64,000 nt of DNA from Eunapius fragilis (lineage: Eukaryota; Porifera; Demospongiae; Spongillida; Spongillidae), in NCBI GenBank assembly GCA_963681505.1, contig OY811981.1:5190437-5254436 (forward strand), read 5' to 3'. Below, piece after piece: positions 33,481 through 45,178 of this stretch. Position 1 is the first letter of the stretch, and each line of letters begins with the position of its first letter. Made by a program: the position numbers and the translations under genes. The notes below the pieces were generated by a model, which saw only the letters and a list, made by a program, of their open reading frames with translations, searched no databases and had not been told where the DNA came from.

Positions 33481-33670
33481 ACGTTCAACGTGTGTATATT
33501 CACTGATTCAATGTTCCTGTTACATTGGTCATGATGTAATCTGTGCATCAAGCATGCAGGATCGGTGCTCTGGGTACATTGCATGTATATGTGTGTTCTG
33601 AGTTATTGGTGAGACAAGCGTATGCCGTTTGACAGTCTGATGCACATGAACAATGGCCTCCTTGATAATA

Positions 33671-34680
33671 ATGTGCTCACCTCATGCTGTCATGTGCTCA
33701 CCTCATGCTGTCATCATGTGCTCTCCTCATGCTGTCATCATGTGCTCACCTCATGCTGTCATGTGCTCACCTCATGCTGTCGTCATGTGCTCACCTCATG
33801 CTGTCATGTGCTCACCTCATGCTGACATCATGTGCTCACCTCATGCTGTCATCATGTGCTAACCTCATGCTGTCATGTGCTCACCTCATACTGTCATTAT
33901 GTGCTAACCTCATGCTGTCATGTGCTCACCTCATACTGTCATTATGTGCTAACCTCATGCTGTCATGTGCTCACCTCATACTGTCATCATGTGCTCACCT
34001 CATGCTGTCATGATCTCACCGCATACTGTCATCATGTGCTAACCTCATGCTGTCATGTGCTCACCTCGTACTGTCATCATGTGCTCACCTCATGCTGTCA
34101 TCATGTGCTATCCTCATGCTGTCATCATGTGCTAACCTCATGCTGCCATCATGTGCTCACCTCATGCTGACATGTGCTACCCTCATGTTGTCATCATGTG
34201 CTAACCTCATGCTGTCATGTGCTCACCTCATACTGTCATCATGTGCTAACCTCATGCTGTCATCATGTGCTAACCTCATGCTGTCATCATGTGCTCACCT
34301 CATGCTGTCATGTGCTCACCTCATGCTGTCATCATGTGCTAACCTCATGCTGTCATCATGTGCTCACCTCATGTTGTTATCATGTGCTCACCTCATGCTG
34401 ACATGTGCTACCCTCATGTTGTCATCATGTGCTAACCTCATGCTGTCATGTGCTCACCTCATACTGTCATCATGTGCTAACCTCATGCTGTCATCATGTG
34501 CTAACCTCATGCTGTCATCATGTGCTCACCTCATGCTGTCATGTGCTCACCTCATGCTGTCGTCATGTGCTCACCTCATGTTGTTATCATGTGCTAACCT
34601 CATGCTGTCATGTGCTCACCTCATACTGTCATGTGCTCACCTCATACTGTCATGTGTTCACCTCATACTGTCATCAGGTG
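33671..34680. repeat. Minisatellite of 21/24 bp units in copy A
   Basis: About 45 units of GTGCTCACCTCATGCTGTCAT, with or without an extra CAT, and with variants CTAACC for CTCACC and ATACTG for ATGCTG. Because unit lengths are multiples of three, long ORFs rich in S-C-A-H-L-M-L run through it; these are artefacts. Higher-order patterns of variants are shared with copy B. Confidence 0.95.
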
Positions 34681-37137
34681 CCTGATGAAGATGGTTTGGT
34701 ATTTAATGCTAGCATTCCTACTTACCCTAATCACCTAATAATGTCTACTAAACCACATCACATGATCTTAACACTCACCTTGCATGCACACACATGCGCA
34801 CACACATACACACATACACACATACACACACATACACATACTTGAAGAAGTTGCCAAGGGGTAATACACTCACACAGTTGGTGGGATGGCTGCTTTACCA
34901 CACCCCATGATGAGGCTACCATGATGCATGTAGCCACAGTCTTGATAACTGGGGCACTCCTGCCAAAGGGGAGGGTTGATGGACTAACTGTGGGCTGTTA
35001 GCACTGAAGTTTGATTGCTTTGGTGTCACTCTGAAGTTTTATAGTTCACTGTGTGATGTTTAGTCAGTGCCAAATAGACCCAGGCAGCAATATGTTTTGG
35101 TGCCTAGCTGTGTAGGGCTTTCATTGTTCTGTGAACATTCTTACATGTAGTGGTTGTATTGAAGGACCTTTTGGGAGGATATTGGCATGTGTGCAGCTAC
35201 ATACATAGGGTACGCATGTGTGTGTATCTGTCTGCATGTCACTAGGAGAAGAAAGCACAATTCTGTCAAGATGTGTGTATGCATGTGTCTGCATTTTATA
35301 CCAGTATGTGCATGTGCATCCACATATGTTTACAATTGTCTGTACGTGCTTATATCTGTGTGAGTAGGTGAAGATGCTTAGAATGTGGTTTGAAAGAGGC
35401 GAATGTGATTTTGGAGCATTCAGAATGAAAATGTTTAGCTAGAGGCTTGGCGCTTGGAGGTGGCACCAGTATTACTGCCATTTAGTAGCTGAGTGCACTA
35501 AGAATCTATCCTTCTCAATAGTCTTCATCCAAATTGTATGTATGGTATGTTTGCATGGTGTGATATCTTTAAATGATATATTTTCACTCTGATAGGATCA
35601 AGCCTTACATCAATTGAATGAATCAAATAAAGTGGCAGTCCCTGGTGTGCATCTAATAGAGTCATGTTCGTAGGTGTGCATCAAATAGAATCATGTTAGT
35701 GGCCAGACCAGGTATTGTAATACAGTCTTGTGTACATCAAATAAGTCATTTCTAAGTTGCTTTTGAAACCCCACTCTGAGCAGAACAAATACAGTGTGTA
35801 CGAGGCTTCTTGTCAAATGAATGTAACGCGCATGCGTAGACTCTTCAAAGCCGCATGCATATATGGCGTCATCGTCGGGAAATCTACTGCAACTATAACC
35901 GTACGTTCCTATCATCCAGAAGAAATATCTTAGGTGGGTCTTCAAGTAAATTGAGGGACTAGTGGCTAATTCCCAAGTCTCTCCTCTAACAGGTCCCCGA
36001 GAAACGATGAAGTCATGTCGTCACAGCAGAACCTACATGTACATGTATATCGATACTAGTACGATGATGACGAAGAAGACCGCGCCAAACCCTAGGTCCT
36101 AGGCAGCATGGCGATGCTGTTTGCACGGTCCGTTACACTACTGCAGGAGGTTGCGAAACTACAGATCCAAAACTGTCTCAAAGCGATGCTGTAAGACCAA
36201 CTCGAGGGAAAAGGACATCACTTTCTGTACAGGTACAGTAACGTTATATCGGCTTTTTTTTTTCCTACTGAGAAGAATCCAGCTGGAAGTCTCGAAGCGT
36301 AAGCAGTGATCATCATCACCTTTTTTTTCTCGATCAAATTTAGAGACGTCATAAAAACTAGCAAAGGCAGAGCGGGTAAGAGATTGCGTTTTCATTCACA
36401 CTTGCTGTTTATCAGTGTCTGTTGTCAGAATTGACAAATTATACGAAGAGCGGAGATAGAGAAGTAGCGGATTGCTTTGGAGTATAAGGTAATGGCTTCG
36501 TTTGTTTTAACCCTGTATATTCCCTGCAGCTAGACAAGGAAACTTCAGATTCAGCTGAGCTTGTCAAGCAATCCCGCCGTCAGTGTAGGCCTCTGTTTGC
36601 ATTTGTATCGTATGGATGCTCTATTTTGCTGTAGCTATATGGACTATGGTGACAGTACAGGGAAGCAGTTTGAAGCCTACGCTCAACTACTGCCGCGCGT
36701 TTCGTTAGAAGAGGTTGCAATGGATTTCTGAGCAACTCGTGGCAACGGCGGGTTGGAGGGCCACTACTGGAGTATCTCCTTCCTGGATGGCTGGAGAGCT
36801 TGAACGTTGTCTATTGATTGTATTGCTTTATTTAATATTGATAATAATTTTAATACTAATCAAGCCAGTATACAACGAACATAATCGGGTGGCGTACCCA
36901 ATACAGTATACGGTCAACGTAGGTACAGTGTAGTATCCGGAGACATTAATTAGAGAATCCTCCATAGCGCACGTGATACATTTGAGGATACTCGAAATAT
37001 ACGCAGTGCGAAATTGGTTCTATACGCAAAATATACCAGTGGGATATTTCGCGTATACGCACGCGTATATTCGTGCGTATACTCGAAATATACGCAAAAT
37101 ATACAATAGCGTATATCCTATTTTTTGCACAGTGCCG

Positions 37138-37181
37138 CTTCCTTGTATCATGCATGTCCACCACATAGTTGACGCTGCTGG
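37138..37181 (-). pseudogene. Ty3/gypsy integrase C-terminal tail, 44 bp island
   Basis: Between the two CACTA-like elements the minus strand encodes VNYVVDMHDTRK. In gypsy elements this segment directly precedes the F-H-x-N-L-L-K-K-W tail found on the other side of copy A. It shows that one gypsy copy was split here. Everything upstream (protease, integrase core) is missing. Confidence 0.7.
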
Positions 37182-38111
37182 TTCTGTGCAAAACACTATG
37201 CTACGAATTGGATATACGATAGTGTATATTTTGCGGATATGTGAAAAATACACATGATATACACATGTGTGTACGCAAGGTATACCCATTGGTATATTTT
37301 GCGGATAGAACCAGAATCTCATGTCGTATATTTTGCGTATTCTCAAATTATCACGTGCGCTGATGATGGGTTCTTAATTTGCGCCTTCCGCACACCAATT
37401 GTGTACTTCTACCGCATACTTTGCTCCGTTACATCAGTTGGATACGTCTTCCGAATTTGTTCATTGTATACTAGCTTGTATCCATTTGTGTATGTATGAT
37501 CATATTAATATAGCTTTATATAATTTCAATCAATAAATAAAAACCGCAATAGCCAAAACATATACAATGCGTTTTTAAAACGTCCAAGTCTCTCGAACCA
37601 TCCAGGCATGAACAGTTGGAGAAGTGGAAGAGTGGAGTAGCGGTCCTTCACATCGCTGTTGTAGGGGTGGTGCTTCAAGTTGCTTCGAGCATCCAGAGCG
37701 TCAATCGATTCACTTAGCCTATCAGAGGGCTATGACGTCGATGGACCACCGCTGTCCTCTTCGAAGGCTTAACCGCCACCTTGCCTTTCTTCTTCTGTCA
37801 GCATACGACACCTTTTAGCAAAACCTACAGTAGGAAAAGAGCATCACGCGACATAGATAGGACTTACGCTGTTGAGTTGAATAGCCTTCAATTACTCTTA
37901 GTTCGCTTGTACCTAGTAAAAATATGGCTGAAGATAGCATTATGAAGACTCTACCTTTATGTGGCGGCAATAGCGTGAAGGTCTTCATCGAACTCTGCTA
38001 TACAAAGTCGTGATTGCGTAAGAAAAAAGCGCAAAAATCTCTTACCCTTCATCACGCCGAACTGAAGTGCTGATGATCTTCCTAAACCTTTCTGACTTCT
38101 ACAATTCTGAC

Positions 38112-38418
38112 CTATATTTCAATGGGGGCTTCCGCTATCTGCTTGCGATGCAATCCAGCTTCATCGATGTGTCTTAGTATATCAGCGACGACTTGCGGAT
38201 GCAGCTATTCCATGGCCGGTGAACTTACCTGGAATCCAAGTTCACGAACACTGCGCTGTCCTGGCAATTTGCAACGCGAGGCATCGTCAAAAAGTCTTGG
38301 CATAGTCAAAATCATAACAAAATTTACGAACTATGATGTACTTTTGGACTAACCTGACTTCCGTCATCCAGTTCTTTCTGGTGTGGCTGCCTGATATCCC
38401 TACAACCTCGATCGCCAT
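38112..38418 (-). pseudogene. Captured gene fragment inside the CACTA-like relative
   Basis: An ATG in a good context (AAAATGG) starts MAIEVVGISGSHTRKNWMTE at 38418. A GTTAGT donor after 38354 and a CCAAG acceptor before 38295 keep the frame (phase 2) and continue RLFDDASRCKLPGQRSVREL. An in-frame TAG at about 38206 interrupts it, then LHPQVVADILRHIDEAGLHR is read up to a stop at 38112. The second part looks like a winged-helix segment. Further minus-strand blocks with donor/acceptor sites (e.g. IEGYSTQQ near 37890) suggest more exons. A distant resemblance to the winged-helix part of the largest TFIIIC subunit is possible but weak. Not part of a known CACTA transposase. Confidence 0.35.
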
Positions 38419-39177
38419 TTTACTAATATGCTCCGCGTGGTAATACTTGGCGCCAAATTAATACTTGCAATTAATTTAATAAGTTAATAAACGTAGTCTA
38501 CATTATGACATATGTCTTTTCAAACTTCACCAGGTATATCACGTACGTTTCAGCTGGGGCATGTGATAAGCACTAATATTCACAGTAATCCACCTGGAAC
38601 CTCTTCTGAGGAAACGCGTACCTAAACATTCTGGGTTTGCTTAGCTATTGTGTACAAGAAGCAGTATGATTAGCATGCATCGTGTTATTTGTGTTTTGAA
38701 TGGTAAGACGCTCGGTAGCCTGTCGACACTGTGAAGTGTATTCCAGTGTCACGTAACGTCATTGAGCAGCTCAGCTTTCCTATGGTACAAGGTGGGGGCG
38801 TGGCATAATAACAAATACTTCTCTCGCCGTCTACATGTATATTAGTTCCGTCAGATCACTCCTCAAAATGCTTTCCATGCACCGTCCAATGTTTGTGAGC
38901 CAACGCAAGTACATGTATGTTGTATGCACCTGTACTAAGCTTGTACATGATCGACCCGCTAATAGTATAGGTAATAATAACTGAACAAACATTAATGTGC
39001 ATGCATTGCATATTATTACTATTTTCATGAATCCTACAACTACATCATATAGGATGCAAACCTTGAGGTGTTGCTGTAACTTTGCCGGCATTAATTCCAA
39101 ATTCGTTACATGCAAAATTGAAAAGAATTGAATGCACGCGTGTTCTTGATCTTATATGATTCAATCCGATGTGCCAT

Positions 39178-39640
39178 GCGAGAGAGCTGTGATAATCGTC
39201 ACCCAAGTAGAAAGTCATTCAGAACTGTTGCCCCTCATGTTTATGCATGCATATCACATGGTATAGGCATTGAAACATGCTTGGTTGGGATGTTAATCAG
39301 GCATTCAGGTCTTACTCCTGGGCACCCGAGCCCCCTTTACTTGTGAGAGAGCTGTGATTATCGTCACCCATGTAGAAAGCCATTCAGAACTGTTGCCCCT
39401 ATGTTTATACATACCTATTACATGATATAGCCATTGAAACATGATTGGTTGGGATGTTCATGTCTTATTAACCTGAGCCCCTACTTTTGAGAGAGCTATG
39501 ATATATATGACTCAAGTAGGAAGTCATATAAAACTGTTGCCCCTGTGTTTCTTCATACTTACCACATACAATAGGCACTGCAACATGTTTGGTACAGCCC
39601 TTATTCCTGGGAACCAGAGCCCCCTTCCTTTTCTTTGTTA
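39178..39640. repeat. Tandem repeat, three ~150 bp units
   Basis: Units start GAGAGCTGTGAT(A/T)ATCGTCACC and include AGAACTGTTGCCCCT, ATTGAAACATGNTTGGTTGGG and GAGCCCCCTT. They are progressively diverged, the third being the most different. Confidence 0.8.
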
Positions 39641-40080
39641 GCTGGCACCAGAACATGCATGAACTATGATCCTATCTGTACGTGCACTGGAGAGCAAAGT
39701 TCACTCGTGCCGTCATGATGTATATGTTCGTTCAAATAGCACTTCATACCCACTTGGGAGAATCACTCGTGTTAAAACTGGTCATCAAATCACCCCAGGC
39801 AAGTTCCAAATCAATGAGTCATGATCCTCATCATTTAAAAGCAACATGTTACATGTACAAAGAAAAGCATCAGTAAATGTCCTTTAACTCTTTAAGGCCC
39901 TAAGTAGAGCTTGCTGCTGAGGACAACAGTTTGGCCGCCTGCAGAAATAAGATCCGGAATGCATGTGCGAGAGTAAGTGTACATGGGTGAATGGACACGT
40001 ACATGTACATGTATAGACACACCTCTTCATAACGCACACATGGACCATATATCTCATCATTAAGTACACTCAATCACTAA

Positions 40081-40560
40081 TACCTGATGAGGCCACGCCC
40101 GTAAAGGTCACACACCTCCCTGGAGGCCAGTATGTGTGTTACATCTGCTGATTTTAAACGTCTCAGGACATGTAACACCACAGCTACTCTAAAGAATGCA
40201 CAAGTCAAAACGTCACTACACGCATTAAATATTAGCATTTATCGGTTTACCTGATGAGGCCACGCCCATGAAGGTAACATGCCTCCCAAGAGGCCAGTAT
40301 GTGTGTTACACCTGCTCAGTTTGAAGCTCTCAGGACATGTAACACCACAGCTACTCTAAAGAATGCACAAGTCAAAACGTCACTACACGCATTAAATATT
40401 AGCATTTATCGGTTTACCTGATGAGGCCACGCCCATGAAGGTGACAAACCTCCCAAGAGGCCAATATGTGTGTTACACCTGCTCAGTTTGAAGCTCACAG
40501 GACATGTAACATTTGCTGCTTTGAAGCTAGCTATTCCAAAGAATGCCCATGTCCACAGTC
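40081..40560. repeat. Tandem repeat, about 2.8 units of ~168 bp
   Basis: Units start ACCTGATGAGGCCACGCCC and include GGCCAGTATGTGTGTTACA, AGGACATGTAACACCACAG and TTAGCATTTATCGGTTT. Units 1 and 2 are very similar in their second halves; the third is truncated. Confidence 0.85.
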
Positions 40561-41262
40561 ATGAAAGTCATACACTTTTTCAAATGTGTTATAGCTGTAA
40601 TGGTAATGAAAACAAATGTAATAAATGGAGCACCATTACTTTCATACGCTCTATAGGTTAACTGTGCTTCAACCGTACCGCTGATCACAGCAAAGTTGGC
40701 CTTCAAGTTGGCCTTCCATCTTTGCCATGATGAAAAACAGTATCGCTGATACGGTATCGACGTCCATAGAGATGAAAGGCAGTGATCACCACCTGCGATA
40801 ACGTCAGGAGTGTTCGCCACCCCCCTGTTTATTCTACAGAGAACGTTACTTGCGAGAAACTATGTATGGTACTAAGGGTTGTTTTAAACTCATATAAATC
40901 AAGCAGACTAGACGTACCGAATTTTAGAGAAGGAGGTGCTCAAAACGGGTTGCTCTGCAGCTATGTGAGATCAGAGATCATATTCGATGCTCTTGGATTC
41001 GAAATAATATTTTCAAAGGTATTAAATATAATAAGCTTCGAAAATGTTTATCCAAATTAACATTTAGAATTTACGGTATTAGCGTATACTTTAAGAGTCA
41101 GGTGCGTATACCACGATGGTTAGTGAATACAATTGACACCTGCGGATTCTTGGAATATACGTATGCGTATTTTTGAAATATAAGCACACACGGTATATTA
41201 ATGGTATACCAGAAATATACGCATAAATATACACCACTGTATACTACTTTCGTTGCACAGTG

Positions 41263-41560
41263 AATGTGCCCCTGCTTACCACAATTGTAACAGGTCACCT
41301 GGGACTGGTGGTCACTGTGTCTGTACCCTTGTCTGAAATGACGCTTCTCTTTTGGTGACCTCTTGTCACCTTCCCCTTTGTCAGCCTGCTCCTGAGTGGG
41401 TTTCTCACTGGATGCTGGAAAACTCTGGTCCTCAACAAGCCCGTTCTCCTTGGCAGTCTGCTTCCTGGCCTCAGAGTAGTCATCCCACCAGTTGTCCTGC
41501 CTCCAGAACTGTCTTTGGCTTATGCTCTTTTACCCACACTCTGACAGAGGGACCCAGGGT
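41263..41560 (-). pseudogene. Ty3/gypsy Gag C-terminus with split CCHC knuckle
   Basis: The minus strand encodes VWVKEHKPKTVLEAGQLV (SCAN-like Gag end), then after a one-base shift near 41485 DYSEARKQTAKENGL, and further down SQVTCYNCGKQGHI. The zinc knuckle is cut after its histidine by the end of the CACTA-like element at 41262. The N-terminal part is replaced at 41560 by a plus-strand non-LTR fragment. It fits the gag of the gypsy remnant whose RT lies at 30-31.8 kb, although common origin is inferred. Confidence 0.7.
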
Positions 41561-41767
41561 ATAGAGGTGGAAACATACAGAGCATGGGGGAAGGAGGCTT
41601 TGGAAGCGTTTTCCATGTTAGCCTCTCGCCTAGTCTCTTCTTCATCCTGGCCCAAGTCCAGGGTATTATCTGAGCTGTATGGCCGGCTCAATCTTCATTT
41701 AGTTAGGGCAAATGTGAGGGTTATTATGTGCAGATTTTCATGCCCTCATCAGGAATACATTTGAGTT
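41556..41767 (+). pseudogene. Non-LTR retrotransposon C-terminal fragment
   Basis: Open frame with VETYRAWGKEALEAFSMLAS, SKSRVLSELYGRLNLHLVRANVR-type sequence split here as VLSELYGRLNLHLVRANVRV, ending at a stop at 41767. It is the same C-terminal family as the pseudogene at 27579-29088 (compare AVETYGCWGEE). The 5' truncation point coincides with the end of the gag similarity, as expected for a truncated LINE insertion into gag. Confidence 0.7.
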
Positions 41768-42580
41768 TGTATGTTGTTTTGTGATTTGTGTTTAATATCG
41801 TGTATTTATCTAAAAAAAGTATTCCAACGTATCCATTGTAACGTAAATTATGTGTACTTGTACATGTACATAATGTTTCTGATAATTCTGCAATATTAAA
41901 TTCAAATCAGTACTTGGTAGAAATGAAATGATCAGTTTCCCCATGATGCTCGTAAGTAGATAAAAAGGGTGCCCAAAAATGATTGGCGCTCAGATTTGTA
42001 AAGATGTCATTTACGAGTAATGAAGAGGCGTGGTTATCAGTCACGTGACAGTGCTATCGCGTGTGATATATGGTGATACTGAGGCTGCGTGCGGGCGATC
42101 GGCAGCTTGATCAATAGCTAGATAGTCCGAGAAATCCAACGCGAGTTCTAGAGGTGAGCCCAATTAGTATTAATATTTTTTTGAAGCGTGTGTCCTACGC
42201 GGCAGTGGCGTAGCTATGGTAGGGCCTAGGCCCTACCAACCGACCATAATAATCTCATCCTGCAGTAATGAACAATATCATTATATACTCAATATAGCGC
42301 GCGGGCTCGACACATGACGTTCAAATTTCAGTACAGCATCGTGATATTAGTATAATGTGGCAGTATGGTACGTCAGCGGACTCTTTCAGTGCGCATGTGG
42401 GCTTTCCGATTTCCAGTACACTATTGTTCCGAGTGGTAGGCCTGTCGAAAAAATGCCACACAAAAATTCTCAAAAATTCCGACCGTAAATGCAAAAAATG
42501 CTCTGTAAAATTCCACCAAAAAATGCCGGTTATCTTTTTAACCGTCACGATAGTTTAATGCACCTATCAATGGTAACTGC

Positions 42581-42615
<35 letters not shown>

Positions 42616-42996
42616 ATCCGGGACATCACGGCTGTTTGAGGCTGGACATTTAGTTTGATAATTAGAGCATTACGGTATATGGTGTAGAAATCATGGCGGT
42701 TAGCCTCATTATCGACACCATTTGTACAACGATGTGCCTTGCAAGATTCTTACATCTGGTGTTATTATAAACATATGCAGTAGTACCAGCAATCATCTGG
42801 CTTCAAGACACACACCTGAAACGATAAATTACGCTTTCCAATTAATACACGCGCCACGTTTTCATAGGCATATGACGTACGGCAAGATCGAATAGGTATG
42901 AAAGATGCGCGAATTGCATGTAGCTGCCAATTTTCCCACATATAACTTTGACATACAGGCAATGTGAAAGCTTCAAGCAGTTAGTTTATGTCGTCC
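41768..42996. other. Non-coding DNA with poly-C tract and hAT-like end
   Basis: A CAGTGGCGTAGCTATGG terminus lies at 42203, without a resolved partner. AGGCCTGTCGAAAAAAT near 42439 is shared in inverse orientation with about 58878-58892. A ~31 bp poly-C tract occupies about 42584-42615. No gene recognised. Confidence 0.45.
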
Positions 42997-43044
42997 ACTA
43001 AGCGCGGCCGGCTGTTTTCGGCCTGAACGGGCTGCCTGTTTTCT

Positions 43045-43257
43045 ATGAATAATCATGACACGTACAATGAAGTACCATTGCCAACACGTTCAGCTGCATT
43101 GCAGAGTGCGAAAAACGCTTTTAAGAGAGCAAGCAAAAAGAACACCATATACGAGTGTATTCAGGCCTTGCATGGTGTGGCATCTCACTCTGAGGATGCA
43201 GCCATGTATCCCCAAAGCCCAGCTAATAGTGTAGCTTCTGCAAGCAATGACTTTTAA
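43045..43257 (+). CDS. Hypothetical 70-aa ORF next to the left TIR
   Basis: Begins MNNHDTYNEVPLPTRSAALQ and ends SVASASNDF. It has a protein-like, mixed composition with a basic segment (KNAFKRASKKN) that could contact DNA. Not recognised. Its position just inside a terminal repeat suggests a transposon-encoded first exon. Confidence 0.3.
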   Translation: MNNHDTYNEVPLPTRSAALQSAKNAFKRASKKNTIYECIQALHGVASHSEDAAMYPQSPANSVASASNDF

Positions 43258-44054
43258 TGCTAGTATATCAAATGGTTGTCTTATTTACTTCATTAATAGC
43301 CAAAACATAAGAGTAAGATGTTAATAATCATTGACCAATAATGCTTATACACGCCGGGTCAGTTTTGTAACACTTCATGTCCACAACTGAAGCATGCCAG
43401 TGGAAAGGAGTGGTTCACCAGGCCAGCTAATTAATTAAGAGTGTGCTATTAAGCCTTAAAAGTACATTAGCACTATTTCACACCCCAATATTTAATGGTC
43501 TTGTCAATCTGCACAATGCACTCACATACATCGTGCAGGTGACAAACTTCCATGTCAATTCTATAGTATTTTTTGTGCCCTCTCTTTGCTTATGTTTTTA
43601 AAGAGAAGTAGGCTAAGCTTCTGGAGCTGTATCAATTTGCAGTTGTATAATACATCCCTATTGTTATGACACAGCACCATTACCCTGGACACCTATAGCT
43701 TGGTATTAAACATTGTAGCAGAGTGAATGTTCCAGGGACATCAAGGGTGCATCAGTTACAGATATTCTGATCTGTATATGGCATCTGAGACCCTAGATGT
43801 TTTGCAATATCAACAATGGCACAAACCTAGTCAAAGAATAGCTTGACTCTTCCTTCCATGCATGTCTGTGAGGGAATATCCACAAGCCTTAGCAACCACA
43901 TCATTCAGCATGACAGCACTGTAATGAAGGTCTCCAGTGTGAACCTTGTGCATAACTTAGGGGAGTACTAACTATCTGAGAATTAAAATCCATTAAGTGA
44001 TCAGTGATTAAAATAGGAAGCATCATTGGTGGAGTCAGGGATTACAGTGAGTGC

Positions 44055-44162
44055 AGAACAAGAATCACAGCTGGCCTAGCAATCACAGCTGGCCTAGCAA
44101 TTGCAGCTGGCATAGCAATCACAGCTGGCCTATCAATCACAGCTAGCTGGCCTAGCAATCAC
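44055..44162. repeat. 18 bp minisatellite CACAGCTGGCCTAGCAAT
   Basis: About six imperfect units, plus one CTAG insertion. Confidence 0.8.
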
Positions 44163-44920
44163 TTGGCATTTGCTGCACAACACCCAAAAAAAATCAACTA
44201 CAAAAAATCTAAAAAAACTTTGCTCTTACGTATACATACATGCATGTAAATGGTATGTAAGGCTTCTATTACAAACTATATCTCCAGGGAGAGGTCAGAG
44301 GCAAGAAACCTCAAAGGGGCTGGGTTGAGATAGCTCTCCATTTTTACTGCCATTGTTCTGACAGAAAGAAGATACAAGAAGACCCTATATATGTTCCACA
44401 TTGATGGAAAAGCTGCTGGGTGCATGGATAGCTTAAATAAGATGATATTTATAAATCAACTCGCTATACATAGCTTACAGGCTCACCAAGCATGACAACT
44501 AAATCCCCAGTGATGAAGTATGGTATGGATCAAGCTTGGACCTCTGCAAGGGTGGAGAGGCACAATAATGTGTACTATATATTGCAGGTGTAAAGGTTTC
44601 TACTAGCTTGATCACTATCAGGCACTATGTACTCCAAAGCATTGGAATATCAAAACACCATGCATTTTCATCACTAAAGTTGTCAACGACCTACCAGGTT
44701 TCACACCTGACACCTTGAAACATCAATAAAGTTTATGCACTCACTGTGAACGTTAATTATCGAATAATACATCTGATTCAACATGCAGCATTGAATCTTA
44801 CTGCCTTAACAACATCAGCTGAGCATTGTATGCCAGTATAAATGCTGCATGACTTTATAACCTTTAGCTCTTAATGCAATTGACCTAGTTAACATCATCT
44901 TCATCACATGTACAAGGTTT

Positions 44921-45178
44921 GTGGAAAAGTGGCAGGATTCAGTCAGTCTCCTTCCGGCTTGCAGAACAATGAGTCAAATCCATGTATGCATACCATGCAT
45001 CATTGCACAGAATAACATATGCCGACGTATAAGAGATGCAAGTACTTGCAGAACTACAATGCAGCGTGTGATGGAGCACCTTATCAACATCGTGTCAAAA
45101 GATGTGGCAGCAATACCACAATCAACGAAGATTGAACTTTCAGGACTATACATATCGTTATGCTTGACACGGCATTAA
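44921..45178 (+). CDS. Hypothetical 85-aa ORF next to the right TIR
   Basis: Starts MEKWQDSVSLLPACRTMSQI and ends ISLCLTRH. It contains a CIPCII pair and a helical TMQRVMEHLINIVSKDV stretch. Not recognised. It could be a last exon of the element bounded by 42997-45244. Confidence 0.25.
   Translation: MEKWQDSVSLLPACRTMSQIHVCIPCIIAQNNICRRIRDASTCRTTMQRVMEHLINIVSKDVAAIPQSTKIELSGLYISLCLTRH

Larger units (their letters stand above)
31776..37134 (+). mobile_element. CACTA-like DNA transposon, copy A (5.36 kb, non-autonomous)
   Basis: Starts CACTGTGCAAAAAACCTAG and ends with the inverted counterpart TAGGATATACGC... read as CACTGTGCAAAAAATAGG on the other strand. Each end is followed by ~150 bp rich in CGTATA and GTATAC motifs. 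It is flanked by the 3 bp duplication CCG (31773-31775 and 37135-37137). Removing the element and one CCG joins two gypsy coding segments in frame, proving the boundaries. CACTR termini with 3 bp duplications are the signature of the EnSpm/CACTA superfamily. No transposase-like ORF was found. A second copy lies at 51448-57807. Confidence 0.88.
37182..41262 (-). mobile_element. Diverged CACTA-like relative (4.08 kb), opposite orientation
   Basis: The right end, on the minus strand, starts CACTGTGCAACGAAAGTAG and continues with GTATATTTATGCGTATATTT, aligning with the left end of copy A. The left end, TTCTGTGCAAAACAC, continues with GATATACGATAGTGTATAT and aligns with the reverse complement of copy A's right end, including TATCACGTGCGCT. 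It is therefore the same family in reverse orientation with heavy divergence. Flanking triplets differ (TGG and AAT), and the gypsy segments on either side are not adjacent in an intact element, so a deletion or rearrangement followed insertion. Confidence 0.75.

Noticed and set aside
33671-34680. CRISPR-like array
   Set aside because: Units are contiguous with no unique spacers, in clearly eukaryotic DNA; it is a minisatellite.
33671-34845. ORFs up to 212 codons rich in S-C-A-H-L-M-L and V-L-T-S-C-C
   Set aside because: They arise in all three frames from a 21/24 bp minisatellite without stop codons; the same happens at 53432-54656.
38205-38228. 24 bp intron in the captured fragment
   Set aside because: Although it begins GTAAGT and ends TAG, 24 bp is too short to be spliced; an in-frame stop in continuous coding sequence is more likely.
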